A stretch of 64,000 nucleotides of DNA from a virus: the IMG/VR virus record IMGVR_UViG_3300028384_000991, positions 92,564 through 156,563 of that record. One strand, written 5' to 3'. A program made the translations under genes and the position numbers. This document shows positions 31,850-40,866 of the stretch, in pieces. Position 1 is the first letter of the stretch. Each line of letters begins with the position of its first letter. The notes under the pieces are model-generated. The model did no database searches, was not told the DNA's origin, and saw only the letters and a program-made list of their open reading frames with translations.

Positions 31850-32366
31850 TAAGGAACTCACGCCAATCCAGGTCAAACTGAATTGGATTAATTCTGTGTA
31901 CCCCAATCAAAAATAATACAAAACTTGATACACTTGATCCTCTACCTACTCCCCAAAGTATGTTATTTTCACGCATATAGTCAACCAAGTAAACCATATA
32001 GCGTAACAAGTTCAACATATCTCTTTTTTCAAATTCAATGTATTCTTCGTCTAATCTTTTTACTTGTTCTTCGTTAGTACATTTTGATTCTAAAAAACTA
32101 TACACATCTAAGTTTTTATATGCTTCTGGCATAAACCATTCGCTTTGACAAACATTATCAAATTGTGTTTTATCAACATCAATGGGGATATATTGTTTTA
32201 ATGCTTGTGTACCAAATTCTTCTGCGTGTTTGTTGAACTGTTTAATTTCATCATTCGGATCGCACAGAACTACATGACACTTATCAATATGTCCTGTATA
32301 GATCATATCAATCAGGTTCTTATTAGAAAAGATGGGTATACCGTTAGAATCTGTTTTTAAAAGCAT
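31845..32366 (-). CDS. DnaE (Pol III alpha) palm-domain fragment
   Basis: This 173-residue protein ends with LWGVGRGSSVSSFVLFLIG and NPIQFDLDWREFLR, which resemble the VGxGRGSAAGSLVAY-to-ERFLN region of bacterial DNA polymerase III alpha. It has no catalytic-Asp palm motif beyond this, and it ends just after the segment, so it is not a polymerase by itself. It might be a remnant or a decoy binding host replication proteins. Its ATG is six bases after a TAAAAT box. Confidence 0.6.
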   Translation of the reverse strand: MLLKTDSNGIPIFSNKNLIDMIYTGHIDKCHVVLCDPNDEIKQFNKHAEEFGTQALKQYIPIDVDKTQFDNVCQSEWFMPEAYKNLDVYSFLESKCTNEEQVKRLDEEYIEFEKRDMLNLLRYMVYLVDYMRENNILWGVGRGSSVSSFVLFLIGVHRINPIQFDLDWREFLR

Positions 32367-32372
32367 AAGTGT

Positions 32373-32401
32373 ATTTTAACTTACGTTAATTAAATTGTCA
32401 A
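32373..32401 (-). promoter_or_regulatory. Early promoter placed for leaderless start
   Basis: TTGACA (32401-32396), 17 bases, TAAAAT (32378-32373), then six bases to the ATG at 32366. No Shine-Dalgarno lies between. Confidence 0.65.
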
Positions 32402-32600
32402 GATCTTTATCTTGATTCTTTGCCATTTCTTTGGCATATCGGCTACGAAGTTCCAATCTGTACATTTCGATTAGTGTAGCCATTTGATGTTTGACTTCTG
32501 GATTGCGAGTCATATAAAACTTTTTGGAAAGATCGTTTAACTTCTCTTCAATCTGTGGTGTTGTATATTGTTCTAAATTATCTTCAAGTGGATGTAACAT
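32376..32600 (-). CDS. Small helical protein, unknown function
   Basis: This 74-residue helical, charged protein starts MLHPLEDNLEQYT. It overlaps the 200-residue structural gene by one base. No motif is recognised. Confidence 0.55.
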   Translation of the reverse strand: MLHPLEDNLEQYTTPQIEEKLNDLSKKFYMTRNPEVKHQMATLIEMYRLELRSRYAKEMAKNQDKDLDNLINVS

Positions 32601-33202
32601 TAGTAAAACTTGCCAATATAATCTACAAAGATGGACGAACCCTGATTGTAGGTCATAAAGTCAATAACTACTGGATTTGAATCACTGTCAATTGTTACGT
32701 TGTTTGTGAACACATAAGGATCACCTTCTGTACCTGCGCCAGTTTTGTTTGGCCAACGTGCATTGAACTTTAATGAACTACCTGCTTCTGTTCCGATAGT
32801 TAAAATTCTATCTTCACCATCGTTGATTAGAATTAATCTAACTTTACCAACCTTACCTGATTCTGGCCAATCTGTAGTAGTTAGAGTAATATCACCTCCT
32901 ACTGTGAATGTTTGTACAGGGCCAAGTGTAAAGTTAACGTCTTGAGAAGAACTTAAAGTACCACCAGCATTTAATTCTTCAGAAACATTTACAATATTTG
33001 CATTTGTAATATTGTTTCCTAAGAAGTTATTTGCTTCATTTTTCTTAGCAGTATTATCCTGTAAATCCTCAATTTCGCTCTTTGTTGCTACAAAGTTGTT
33101 TTTAATAATACCAAAATTATCTCTAAATCCTTGAGAATCGTTATCCTGTCCTGCGATAGGATATTCCGAATTAATACTTACGTCATCAATGTTACTTGCC
33201 AT
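32600..33202 (-). CDS. Structural protein with fibre-type N-terminus
   Basis: This 200-residue protein has an N-terminus (NSEYPIAGQDNDSQGFRDNF) reminiscent of the NDGTGDxxRxAFxKxNxNF motif of adjacent fibre proteins, then beta-rich repeats. It is probably a small tail or baseplate attachment protein. A late box lies 18 bases before the ATG with GAGAGGA between. Confidence 0.55.
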   Translation of the reverse strand: MASNIDDVSINSEYPIAGQDNDSQGFRDNFGIIKNNFVATKSEIEDLQDNTAKKNEANNFLGNNITNANIVNVSEELNAGGTLSSSQDVNFTLGPVQTFTVGGDITLTTTDWPESGKVGKVRLILINDGEDRILTIGTEAGSSLKFNARWPNKTGAGTEGDPYVFTNNVTIDSDSNPVVIDFMTYNQGSSIFVDYIGKFY

Positions 33203-33220
33203 TTTATGTCCTCTCTACTT

Positions 33221-33228
33221 TATTTATC
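33221..33228 (-). promoter_or_regulatory. Late promoter box GATAAATA
   Basis: It lies 18 bases upstream of the ATG at 33202. Confidence 0.65.
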
Positions 33229-33232
33229 TGCT

Positions 33233-35779
33233 TTATATGTTGTACTCATAGTTTCCGAATAGAATATACTGTTCTTCACTTTTTCCGGTTGTACTATCAA
33301 TTATGTATCTATCAATGTCAAAATCAATGGTGTTAAAATCAAAATCTTGATTTTTAATGTTCAACAATATTTGATCAGCATTTCCTTCTTTGCAATACGC
33401 AATAGGTATTGCAGTAATATAGCCTAATTCTTGTATGCTATTTTCCTGTGCAGTACGCATCCAGAGAGGTAAAAAGTCTCTTTCTGTAACGCCTGTTTCA
33501 CTTATGCGATCACGCATATTTTTAATATTAGAAATGTATTTCTTGTTATGTGTATTTTGGCTAATCTGTACAGCATCGCTGTCTACTTTTAGTGTATTAC
33601 TAATAGGTCTAAATCTAAAAGGTTCTGCTTTGCTGATTTCAAAGTTTTGTACAGATACTACATTCTGTCCATTTCTAAGAATAATCCTAATATTTCCTAC
33701 TGTAGGAAATACAACTCGACCACCTCTGGTTATAATTTCTAAATCGTTACCAATACTTGTAACATCAACTGTTGGTGTTCCTACACCTCTAACACCTAAT
33801 TCAAAAGTACTTTGACCACTTCCTAATGCTGTGTTATCATCTAATGATTCAAATTGTATACTGTCAACTGTTATCTTTTTACCTTTTGTAGAAGTGTTTA
33901 CTGTTTTAGCAACTTTACCATTTGTCGGCATATAAGGATCGATAACTTCTACATAAATTACTTCATATACTACATCTTTAGATCCAGGATTTTTCGCAAC
34001 TGCTTTTTTAATTTCGCCAATTCTATATTTTCTTCTTTTATGATTCTTAGCCGCGGCCGCTACATAGTTTCTAATATTTTGTGTAAGTATACCTGCATAT
34101 GCTAACATCTTAATATCTTTTTGTACACCAAACTCTGGATCACCACTTCTATAAATTAGATCAGGTGGAAAAATATTAGGGTCTGAAATAAATGCTGTAT
34201 ATTCATTTCGTTTTGTTTGGTTCATAAAAGGTTTCATAAACAAGTTACTATACAAGTTATCATCTGGATCTAAAACATCAATAGTAAATTCTTGTTCAAC
34301 AGCACTAAATCCAAAGCGGTCTTCTGCTTTAACTGTAAATTTAAACTCTCTGTCAATAATAGTTTTAGCACCATCAAAAGTCATTGCACCGTTATCAAAC
34401 ACTGTTAAGCCTTTGGCATTTGCTGTACCAAACTGATTAACCTTGCCTATAATTTCACCACTGATATCTAATTGTAACCCTGGTGGCAGTGTTCCACTTA
34501 CTACACTATAAATTAATCTTGAATCAGGTACACTTGTTTCTGCTTTAACAGCAAGTGTTGAAATAAAGTTTGCACTGATATTACCTAAATTACTTGGTGT
34601 TAAGAATTTAATAGTTGAATCTACTTCACCAAGAATCTTAACTCTAAATGTCTTAGTTTTACTTGCTAATATTGTTTCTGGTACACCGCCAAATCTTGTT
34701 GCTTTTACTGTGAACTTATATTCTTTTGTAACAGCAGGCTGGTAAGGAACACGACCTGCTATTTCTCCTGTTGTGCTGTCAAGCACCATACCAGGTGGTA
34801 ATTCACTTGGAGTGTTGTCGTCATTGTTTTGTTCTAATGTGTATACAAGTCTACCTGCAATAGTTTCTGTATCTAATACATCAAGGAAAAATGTTAGATA
34901 ATTGTTGGCTCTTCTAAAACCAAGATTTTCTGGTGTTAGCCATAATGGTGTTCTTAGATATGTATTATCAGCAGTAAACAATCCATTTGCAATTTGCATT
35001 TTTGTATTGTCTGCTCTTAAGAAATCATCACCTACAAGATAAATTTGAAATTTACGTTTTGCAATAGTATCACCGTCTGTAACACTTACAATAAATTCAT
35101 AGTAACGATTTAGTTTACGTGGTTGCTTTGTAGGAATTCTGTCGTCATATATTCTTGTATCGTAAAAGAAACTATCAAAGCCGTTTGCACTTCTTTCTCC
35201 AAAGTCAAAAGGAAATGTGCCATATATGTTTGCATCGTATGCACCACTGCCTGCTCTTGTATCTAAAGCAAGTACAGGTTCAACAACACCTACTATTCTA
35301 CCATCTGTTGTTAAGCGTGTTCCTGGCGGAAGTTCTCCGTCATCGTCTGCAATGAAATACTCTAATGCATCACCAGCAGGTAGGTCAGGATCAATTGCTT
35401 GTAGTTGAAAATCTAATAGTGTATTATCAAGTACAAAGAATTTACTGTTTGGGTCAACTTTTAACAAGCCTTCTTTTGTTGTCCAAACAGGCTCATCTGC
35501 TCCGTCAATTAAAATAGATAAAGTTCTATCTTCAATAGCACCAGTGCTGTCAGTTGCTCTTAGAACAAATTTAGATTCAGTTGGACGCTGTACTTCGAAA
35601 GGCGTACCTACAATATATAATCCATCTAAACGTAAACCACCTGGTAAACTACCTGTGATTATTTTAACATCAGTAATAGTATTACTTGTAGTATTTAGAG
35701 GTAACGCAAATCTCACTGTAGCATTTTCTGCAAATACACCGAGATTTTTTCCTGTTTTTACTGTCCAGATTTGAGCCAT
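33233..35779 (-). CDS. Virion protein with Ig-like (He_PIG) repeats
   Basis: This 848-residue protein shows at least four repeats of the putative-Ig pattern LPxGLxLxxxGxIxGxP, such as GSLPGGLRLDG near the start, DGELPPGTRL and PSELPPGMVLD. Such domains bind cell-surface glycans or extend fibres. A C-terminal helical region of about 250 residues follows. It is probably a tail or baseplate component. A late box stands 20 bases upstream with AAGGAA before the ATG. Confidence 0.65.
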   Translation of the reverse strand: MAQIWTVKTGKNLGVFAENATVRFALPLNTTSNTITDVKIITGSLPGGLRLDGLYIVGTPFEVQRPTESKFVLRATDSTGAIEDRTLSILIDGADEPVWTTKEGLLKVDPNSKFFVLDNTLLDFQLQAIDPDLPAGDALEYFIADDDGELPPGTRLTTDGRIVGVVEPVLALDTRAGSGAYDANIYGTFPFDFGERSANGFDSFFYDTRIYDDRIPTKQPRKLNRYYEFIVSVTDGDTIAKRKFQIYLVGDDFLRADNTKMQIANGLFTADNTYLRTPLWLTPENLGFRRANNYLTFFLDVLDTETIAGRLVYTLEQNNDDNTPSELPPGMVLDSTTGEIAGRVPYQPAVTKEYKFTVKATRFGGVPETILASKTKTFRVKILGEVDSTIKFLTPSNLGNISANFISTLAVKAETSVPDSRLIYSVVSGTLPPGLQLDISGEIIGKVNQFGTANAKGLTVFDNGAMTFDGAKTIIDREFKFTVKAEDRFGFSAVEQEFTIDVLDPDDNLYSNLFMKPFMNQTKRNEYTAFISDPNIFPPDLIYRSGDPEFGVQKDIKMLAYAGILTQNIRNYVAAAAKNHKRRKYRIGEIKKAVAKNPGSKDVVYEVIYVEVIDPYMPTNGKVAKTVNTSTKGKKITVDSIQFESLDDNTALGSGQSTFELGVRGVGTPTVDVTSIGNDLEIITRGGRVVFPTVGNIRIILRNGQNVVSVQNFEISKAEPFRFRPISNTLKVDSDAVQISQNTHNKKYISNIKNMRDRISETGVTERDFLPLWMRTAQENSIQELGYITAIPIAYCKEGNADQILLNIKNQDFDFNTIDFDIDRYIIDSTTGKSEEQYILFGNYEYNI

Positions 35780-35799
35780 TTTAATTCCTTATTCAGTAG

Positions 35800-35807
35800 T
35801 ATTTATC
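35800..35807 (-). promoter_or_regulatory. Late promoter box GATAAATA
   Basis: It lies 20 bases upstream of the ATG at 35779. Confidence 0.65.
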
Positions 35808-35824
35808 GGAATATGTGACTATGC

Positions 35825-36514
35825 TTAAAGAGGATTTGTAATGGTACCAACGTCGATGTTTACTTCTGCAATGCTACTATCGTCCTGTAAGCCAGGCTGT
35901 GAAATAGTGCCTAAATTAACATCAGTTGCGCCTGCTAAGAATTCAATAATACTTGAAGTATCACCTGTGATTGTTGAAAAGTTGAAACCGTAAATATCAC
36001 GAACATCTATATTGTGTACTAAACTTTCAATGTTTCTTACATTTCTTATAGTATTGCCTTGTCCGTCTAATGTTCCACCTAATTGTGGTGTAGCGTCTGT
36101 AGAAAGTTCTGTAACAGAATTAATTGTAATACCACTTGCACCGTTGGTTTGTGTACTTGCATTAGTACCGCCGGAAATAGTAAATGTATCACCTTCTGCA
36201 AGTGTAATGTTTCCAGCGTCAGTTGCTACTGTTAATTGCTGTAATCCGCCTACACTTGAAATAATTACACCGTCGGCATTTGAAGATACTGTAACATTGC
36301 CGCCAGCAACAATTTTTTTGAAACGTAAATCAAAACCTACTTTTTCTTTGAATACACCTTCCCCTGTGGTTCCAAGGTTTGATGCTGTAGTTTGCTCTGG
36401 GTTACGATTATCAAGTTCTGTAAAGTTATTATTAACTTTAACAAATGCTTCTCTTAGATCGTCACCCGTCCCGTCATTTGCTACACCACCGATATTTACT
36501 AAACTTATTGCCAT
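35825..36514 (-). CDS. Fibre/baseplate protein with NDGTGD N-terminal motif
   Basis: This 229-residue protein starts MAISLVNIGGVANDGTGDDL, followed by REAFVKVNNNFTELD. The same motif opens two other large structural genes nearby. The rest is beta-rich repeats. The ATG at 36514 lies five bases after GATAAATA. An AAGGA at the stop of the upstream gene could also serve as a distant ribosome site. Confidence 0.6.
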   Translation of the reverse strand: MAISLVNIGGVANDGTGDDLREAFVKVNNNFTELDNRNPEQTTASNLGTTGEGVFKEKVGFDLRFKKIVAGGNVTVSSNADGVIISSVGGLQQLTVATDAGNITLAEGDTFTISGGTNASTQTNGASGITINSVTELSTDATPQLGGTLDGQGNTIRNVRNIESLVHNIDVRDIYGFNFSTITGDTSSIIEFLAGATDVNLGTISQPGLQDDSSIAEVNIDVGTITNPL

Positions 36515-36519
36515 ACTAA

Positions 36520-36527
36520 TATTTATC
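36520..36527 (-). promoter_or_regulatory. Late box five bases from a start codon
   Basis: GATAAATA then TTAGT then ATG. It partly overlaps an AAGGA that may be a ribosome-binding site, so leaderless initiation is less certain here. Confidence 0.5.
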
Positions 36528-36528
36528 C

Positions 36529-38514
36529 TTATGTAACTGTTATGGTATTCCACATACTTAAATGATTAGCACATTGATACCCATATGATCCTGCACCATC
36601 TATTGCTGTTTCCCAAACAGTTGCGCCACCCTGTGTTGTTATTCCTGTAACCTGATTTGCATCTCCTGTCCCTTGTGTTGTTTTGATACGCAATGGATGA
36701 AGTGCAGAAGTTATGGAATGAACGTAAAATCTTACTATATCTCCGTTATTGAATGCTAAAGTAGGCTGTGCAATATTTTCACCAATTTCACCATTTCTAT
36801 CACTGCCAGTTAAGCGATATTCATTACCGTTATTAAAAAAGTAGATATCAAAAGTTTTACTACCCTCTACTCTTTCTCTGTGTTCGAATACTGTGTCGCC
36901 ATGTAAGGGAAAATATGCTCGTCTATTAGTACCACCCATTACACTGTCTGTATCAGTATAATCATTAGTCAAACTCGTGGTATGTAGATCTTCTTTGGCA
37001 TTTCCAATAACCCAATTTTTAACTTGTGCAGGAGTCCAGTCTGGATGTGCTTGTAACAAACAAGCCATCATACCACACATCTGTGGAGCCGCCATTGAAG
37101 TGCCAGAATATTTTGCTTGACGCCAAGCACTATCTGCAAAATACGTTGATCCTTGATTGTTAGGCTGGGCACTAATTACCTGTCTACCTACAGTGTATAT
37201 TTCTACTGCTGGTCCTGTATCACTGAAGTTGGCTTTCCTACTCCAACTAACCAGACTGCCTTGCGATGTATCAGCCGAGTCAATTGCACCTACTTCAAAT
37301 CCTTCATTTATATCGCCCGTGCTAACGCCTGTGTTTGTTGTATTAAATGTATCGCCCCCTTCAAATGTTGATGGAGATTTTCCTCTGTGATAGTATTGAT
37401 AGTATGTTGTTCCACCTAAATTAAAAGTCAAATAATTGTTGTAATCTGTACCGCCAGGATGATCTATCTTCATATAGTTGTTACCAGCCGCAGTACACAC
37501 ATGAATTCCATTGTTGATTAACTGTTCTACGTCAGCATCAATTGATGCATACTTTCTACCAAACAAATAATATCCTGCACCTATATCTGGTCTGGACGAT
37601 CCAACAACACCATACTGTGTGAGATTTGATCTCACGGTTTCTGTATGAGCAACTCCTCTATGGTTACCACCAGTTACATCATAACCTGTAGAACTTAATA
37701 CAACTTGGTTTGGTGTAACATTTGTTCTTAGAAACCAACTGTATTGGAAACTCATGTTAACCACTGTTGGACGACCAGCATTTGCTCCAGATTTATTGTT
37801 GTGCCATCCAATTAAACAATCAATCATATTGTTCCAAGTGATGTTGTTTCCTGAATTAGAATAAAGAGTGATGTTGTAAATTCTTGCATTCTTGGCCCAG
37901 CCAAAGTTTTTGCCTGCCATTGTGCCTATACAGTGTGTGCCGTGACCATTCACATCTGTGTAGAAGTTTGTGGGTTGTGTGCCTGATACACCTGATTCTG
38001 TAAACCAGTTAATTTGTTGCAGTCTTGAGTTTCCGTCTGCATCTTCCCATTCTGGATGACCCACTTGTATTCCTGTATCAACAATTACCATGTCAACACC
38101 TGTCCCATCAAGTGCATATTTGTAATCTCCCATGCCTGGATCTGATGTAAGACTTTGATATGGGTTATATTCAGATGTGTGTAGTTTTAGTCCCCAGTTA
38201 GCCTGGGCACCACTTGAAGTGCTTGTTCTATTAAAGTCACCAACAAAAGTTGCAGTAGGTGTAGGTTCAGGAATTGTAGTTGGATCTGTTACAGCCATTA
38301 CTCTTGGATCATTTCTAAGAGCAGTTGCTTCTTCGTCTGATAGATGATAGTGTGTGTTTCTATTATTGATAGCACGTTCGTTACAACATTCACATTCTCT
38401 ATCAGGAATGATAGAACTGTCTACAGTTGCGTCTGCTGTTGTGTCATTGATTAGATCGTTGTGTACTTCACGCCAATCAACACCTTTATTTACGGTTACA
38501 ATATATTCTTTCAT
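36529..38514 (-). CDS. Subtilisin-like (S8) protease with cupredoxin-like C-terminus
   Basis: This 661-residue protease has an N-terminal propeptide-like segment, then the catalytic triad: VIVDTGIQ (Asp near residue 144), NGHGTHCIG (His near 194) and YSGTSMAAP (Ser near 474), with the oxyanion Asn in TAAGNNY. The last 100 residues resemble amicyanin/plastocyanin. H606 in LHPLRI and C648, H651 and M654 in YQCANHLSMW reproduce the four type-1 copper ligands. It lies within the fibre region and may process virion or host surface proteins. Copper binding is inferred from motif only. Confidence 0.8.
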   Translation of the reverse strand: MKEYIVTVNKGVDWREVHNDLINDTTADATVDSSIIPDRECECCNERAINNRNTHYHLSDEEATALRNDPRVMAVTDPTTIPEPTPTATFVGDFNRTSTSSGAQANWGLKLHTSEYNPYQSLTSDPGMGDYKYALDGTGVDMVIVDTGIQVGHPEWEDADGNSRLQQINWFTESGVSGTQPTNFYTDVNGHGTHCIGTMAGKNFGWAKNARIYNITLYSNSGNNITWNNMIDCLIGWHNNKSGANAGRPTVVNMSFQYSWFLRTNVTPNQVVLSSTGYDVTGGNHRGVAHTETVRSNLTQYGVVGSSRPDIGAGYYLFGRKYASIDADVEQLINNGIHVCTAAGNNYMKIDHPGGTDYNNYLTFNLGGTTYYQYYHRGKSPSTFEGGDTFNTTNTGVSTGDINEGFEVGAIDSADTSQGSLVSWSRKANFSDTGPAVEIYTVGRQVISAQPNNQGSTYFADSAWRQAKYSGTSMAAPQMCGMMACLLQAHPDWTPAQVKNWVIGNAKEDLHTTSLTNDYTDTDSVMGGTNRRAYFPLHGDTVFEHRERVEGSKTFDIYFFNNGNEYRLTGSDRNGEIGENIAQPTLAFNNGDIVRFYVHSITSALHPLRIKTTQGTGDANQVTGITTQGGATVWETAIDGAGSYGYQCANHLSMWNTITVT

Positions 38515-38520
38515 CGTACA

Positions 38521-40392
38521 TTACGAGACAATGGCTCTATCACTGACTCTTCTCCAATTTGTTCCATCATAGAAAGCCGGTATAGCACCACCTGTTTCGT
38601 CTGTACAAAATACCATAGCACCTACAGATGACACCAAACTACCTAATTCAGTTACTGTTTTATTAACAAGTTTCATAGGAGCATCGTTAATAATTTCACT
38701 TGTAGGATCAAGTGTAATAGTTGTTGGTGATGAAATAGTATATGTTCCTGTTAGAGTAGAAGGTGCTTGAATTGTTTCTACTTCAATGTTAGTTACTGTT
38801 AGTGTATCCGTTGTGCTGTTGAATGTAAAGTTAGCATCACCAGCAAATGCACCAGAACTGTTAAACTGTACCTGCGTATCAGCACCACCAGGTGTACCAC
38901 TTCCACCACCGCCAGATGCTGTAAATGTAATTGTTTTGTTAGTAGCCGATGTTGTAATCGTCATACCAGTACCAGCAATAAGTTCTACACTGTCTAATGC
39001 ACTCTCAGCACCAATTGTACTTTGTCCTGCGACAGTAAACTGTGCAAAAATATTTTGATCTTCGTTTGGTGAAGTGTTTGTAATTGTAAGTGTATCAGCA
39101 ACAATCTGTGTGCTAATACCACCACTACCGATAATGTTTAATGTATCAGTTGCTGTGTCAGCAGTTGTATTTCCTGTTTCACCTGAGAATGTTGTAAACA
39201 CGTTTTGCGGAGCAGTTGCAGTATCTACATATGCTTTGATAGCACTCTGTGTTACAAGTCTTGTTCCGCTGTTTGCAGTAAATGCACTGTCGTTATCAAT
39301 ACGGTTGACAGTAACAGCATCACCAGCAAAGTTTAAACTTGTTGTAGAAGTTAGTGTTCCTCCACTTAGTGTACTTGTAAAAGTAAAGTCACCAGCACCA
39401 TCTGTCTTTAAAAACTGATTAGCATCACCGTCTGTGATACCAATGTCTGTCAATGTTGTTGGAGAATCTGTAATGCCATATCCTGCCAATGTGGTTGGTG
39501 TATTTTGTACATCTGAAAAGTTTGGTTCGTTAGTTTGATTAACCCAAGTAATTCCATCGTATCCTAAAATTTGTCCGCCTGTTGGATTTGAAACAGAAAG
39601 ATCTGATAAGTCGTTTAATGCATAACTTGGTTTGTTAGTGACGTTATTCCAATCCAAATAGTGTGTACCGTCAAATCCGTCAAGTGTGTCTGCGTTTAGT
39701 CCACTACCACCTGATGCAATATCATCTCCAGGTACCCATCTCAAACCATTCCATTTTAAAACTTGTCCTGTTGATGGTGGAGTAGTTTGTGTATCAACAT
39801 CGATCATATCACTGATGTCATTTGGAATAATTGGTTTGTTGCTTAGATCGTTATAACTTCCGGAAGTTGCTACAGTTGCTAAACTTGGTCTACCAGTTAT
39901 TTCTGAGTATGCTATTGCAGAGTTTACCCAAGCAGTTCCGTTGTATTTTAAATATTGAGAATTTGATGGAGCAGTAAGAGTAACATCAGTTAAACCGTCA
40001 AGTGCAGTAGCACCGCCACCCCCGCCACCTGAGCCAACACCAGTTGCTTCAATAGTTAGTGTGTTTGCTTGATCATTGTATGTAAGATTAATACCAACAC
40101 CAGCAACAAGTAAATTTGCTACACGATCGTCAACACGCTCGTTTGAAAAATAAAGTTTTGTACCTTCAACAATATCGTCTGTATCTTCTGGAATAGTTGG
40201 GGTACCAATTAGGTCAGCATATTGACCACTGAAAGGATTATACGGTACTCCCGCGATTGTTAAACTTGTTGCGGCAATATTACCTGCGCCTACAATACCT
40301 GAGCCAGTTAAGTTAAGGTTATCACCGATGGGTAACTCTTTTAACTTATTACCGTCATCTGTATCTACAATTAGTGGTATTCTATCTGCCAT
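38521..40392 (-). CDS. Tail fibre protein
   Basis: This 623-residue beta-rich fibre has Gly-rich linkers (GVGSGGGGGGATAL) and repeated elements such as YLKYNGTAWVN, VLKWNGLRWVPG and GYDGITWVN. It probably binds host receptors. A canonical late box TATAAATA lies 18 bases before the ATG with AGGA. Confidence 0.65.
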   Translation of the reverse strand: MADRIPLIVDTDDGNKLKELPIGDNLNLTGSGIVGAGNIAATSLTIAGVPYNPFSGQYADLIGTPTIPEDTDDIVEGTKLYFSNERVDDRVANLLVAGVGINLTYNDQANTLTIEATGVGSGGGGGGATALDGLTDVTLTAPSNSQYLKYNGTAWVNSAIAYSEITGRPSLATVATSGSYNDLSNKPIIPNDISDMIDVDTQTTPPSTGQVLKWNGLRWVPGDDIASGGSGLNADTLDGFDGTHYLDWNNVTNKPSYALNDLSDLSVSNPTGGQILGYDGITWVNQTNEPNFSDVQNTPTTLAGYGITDSPTTLTDIGITDGDANQFLKTDGAGDFTFTSTLSGGTLTSTTSLNFAGDAVTVNRIDNDSAFTANSGTRLVTQSAIKAYVDTATAPQNVFTTFSGETGNTTADTATDTLNIIGSGGISTQIVADTLTITNTSPNEDQNIFAQFTVAGQSTIGAESALDSVELIAGTGMTITTSATNKTITFTASGGGGSGTPGGADTQVQFNSSGAFAGDANFTFNSTTDTLTVTNIEVETIQAPSTLTGTYTISSPTTITLDPTSEIINDAPMKLVNKTVTELGSLVSSVGAMVFCTDETGGAIPAFYDGTNWRRVSDRAIVS

Positions 40393-40410
40393 TATGTTTT
40401 CCTATACTCA

Positions 40411-40418
40411 TATTTATA
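40411..40418 (-). promoter_or_regulatory. Canonical late promoter TATAAATA
   Basis: An exact T4 late consensus, 18 bases upstream of the ATG at 40392 and overlapping the stop of the 150-residue gene. Confidence 0.7.
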
Positions 40419-40866
40419 ACGCCGCTATCCTTGCTTGGAAGTCAGCAAAATCTGCACTTGAGGCTACGACTGTTTTTAAAACGCTTAGTTTGACGTATCC
40501 TGGTATTGTTGCATTTACACCATCTACTAACAATGTGCTATCGTCTGCAAATACACTACCTACAATATCGCCAGTAACAGGTCCAACTACACTTCCTGTG
40601 TGTGTTCCTACAGTGTCATTGTTAAGGGTTCCACTTATTACTGAAGCAGGAATGATTCCATTGACTGCATCAACAAGTAAAGTACTGTCATCTGCAAAAA
40701 TACTTCCTTTGGTATCTTGTACTTGTGCAACAGTTCCATCTTCGAGTACAGCAACTTTTCCGTATAGTTCTGTAAAGTTATCGTTAACTTTTCCAAATGC
40801 TGTGCGGATTGGATCACCATCTCCTTTGTTAGCACTCGATCCAATGTTTATAATTCTCTGTGCCAT
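40414..40866 (-). CDS. Small fibre protein with shared repeat motif
   Basis: This 150-residue protein begins MAQRIINIGSSANKGDGDPI (NDGTGD-type N-terminus) and contains two copies of a GSxFADDSTLLVD motif near residues 51 and 99. The same motif recurs in the plus-strand fibre at 54.7 kb. It overlaps the end of the 2221-residue gene by one base. Confidence 0.65.
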   Translation of the reverse strand: MAQRIINIGSSANKGDGDPIRTAFGKVNDNFTELYGKVAVLEDGTVAQVQDTKGSIFADDSTLLVDAVNGIIPASVISGTLNNDTVGTHTGSVVGPVTGDIVGSVFADDSTLLVDGVNATIPGYVKLSVLKTVVASSADFADFQARIAAL

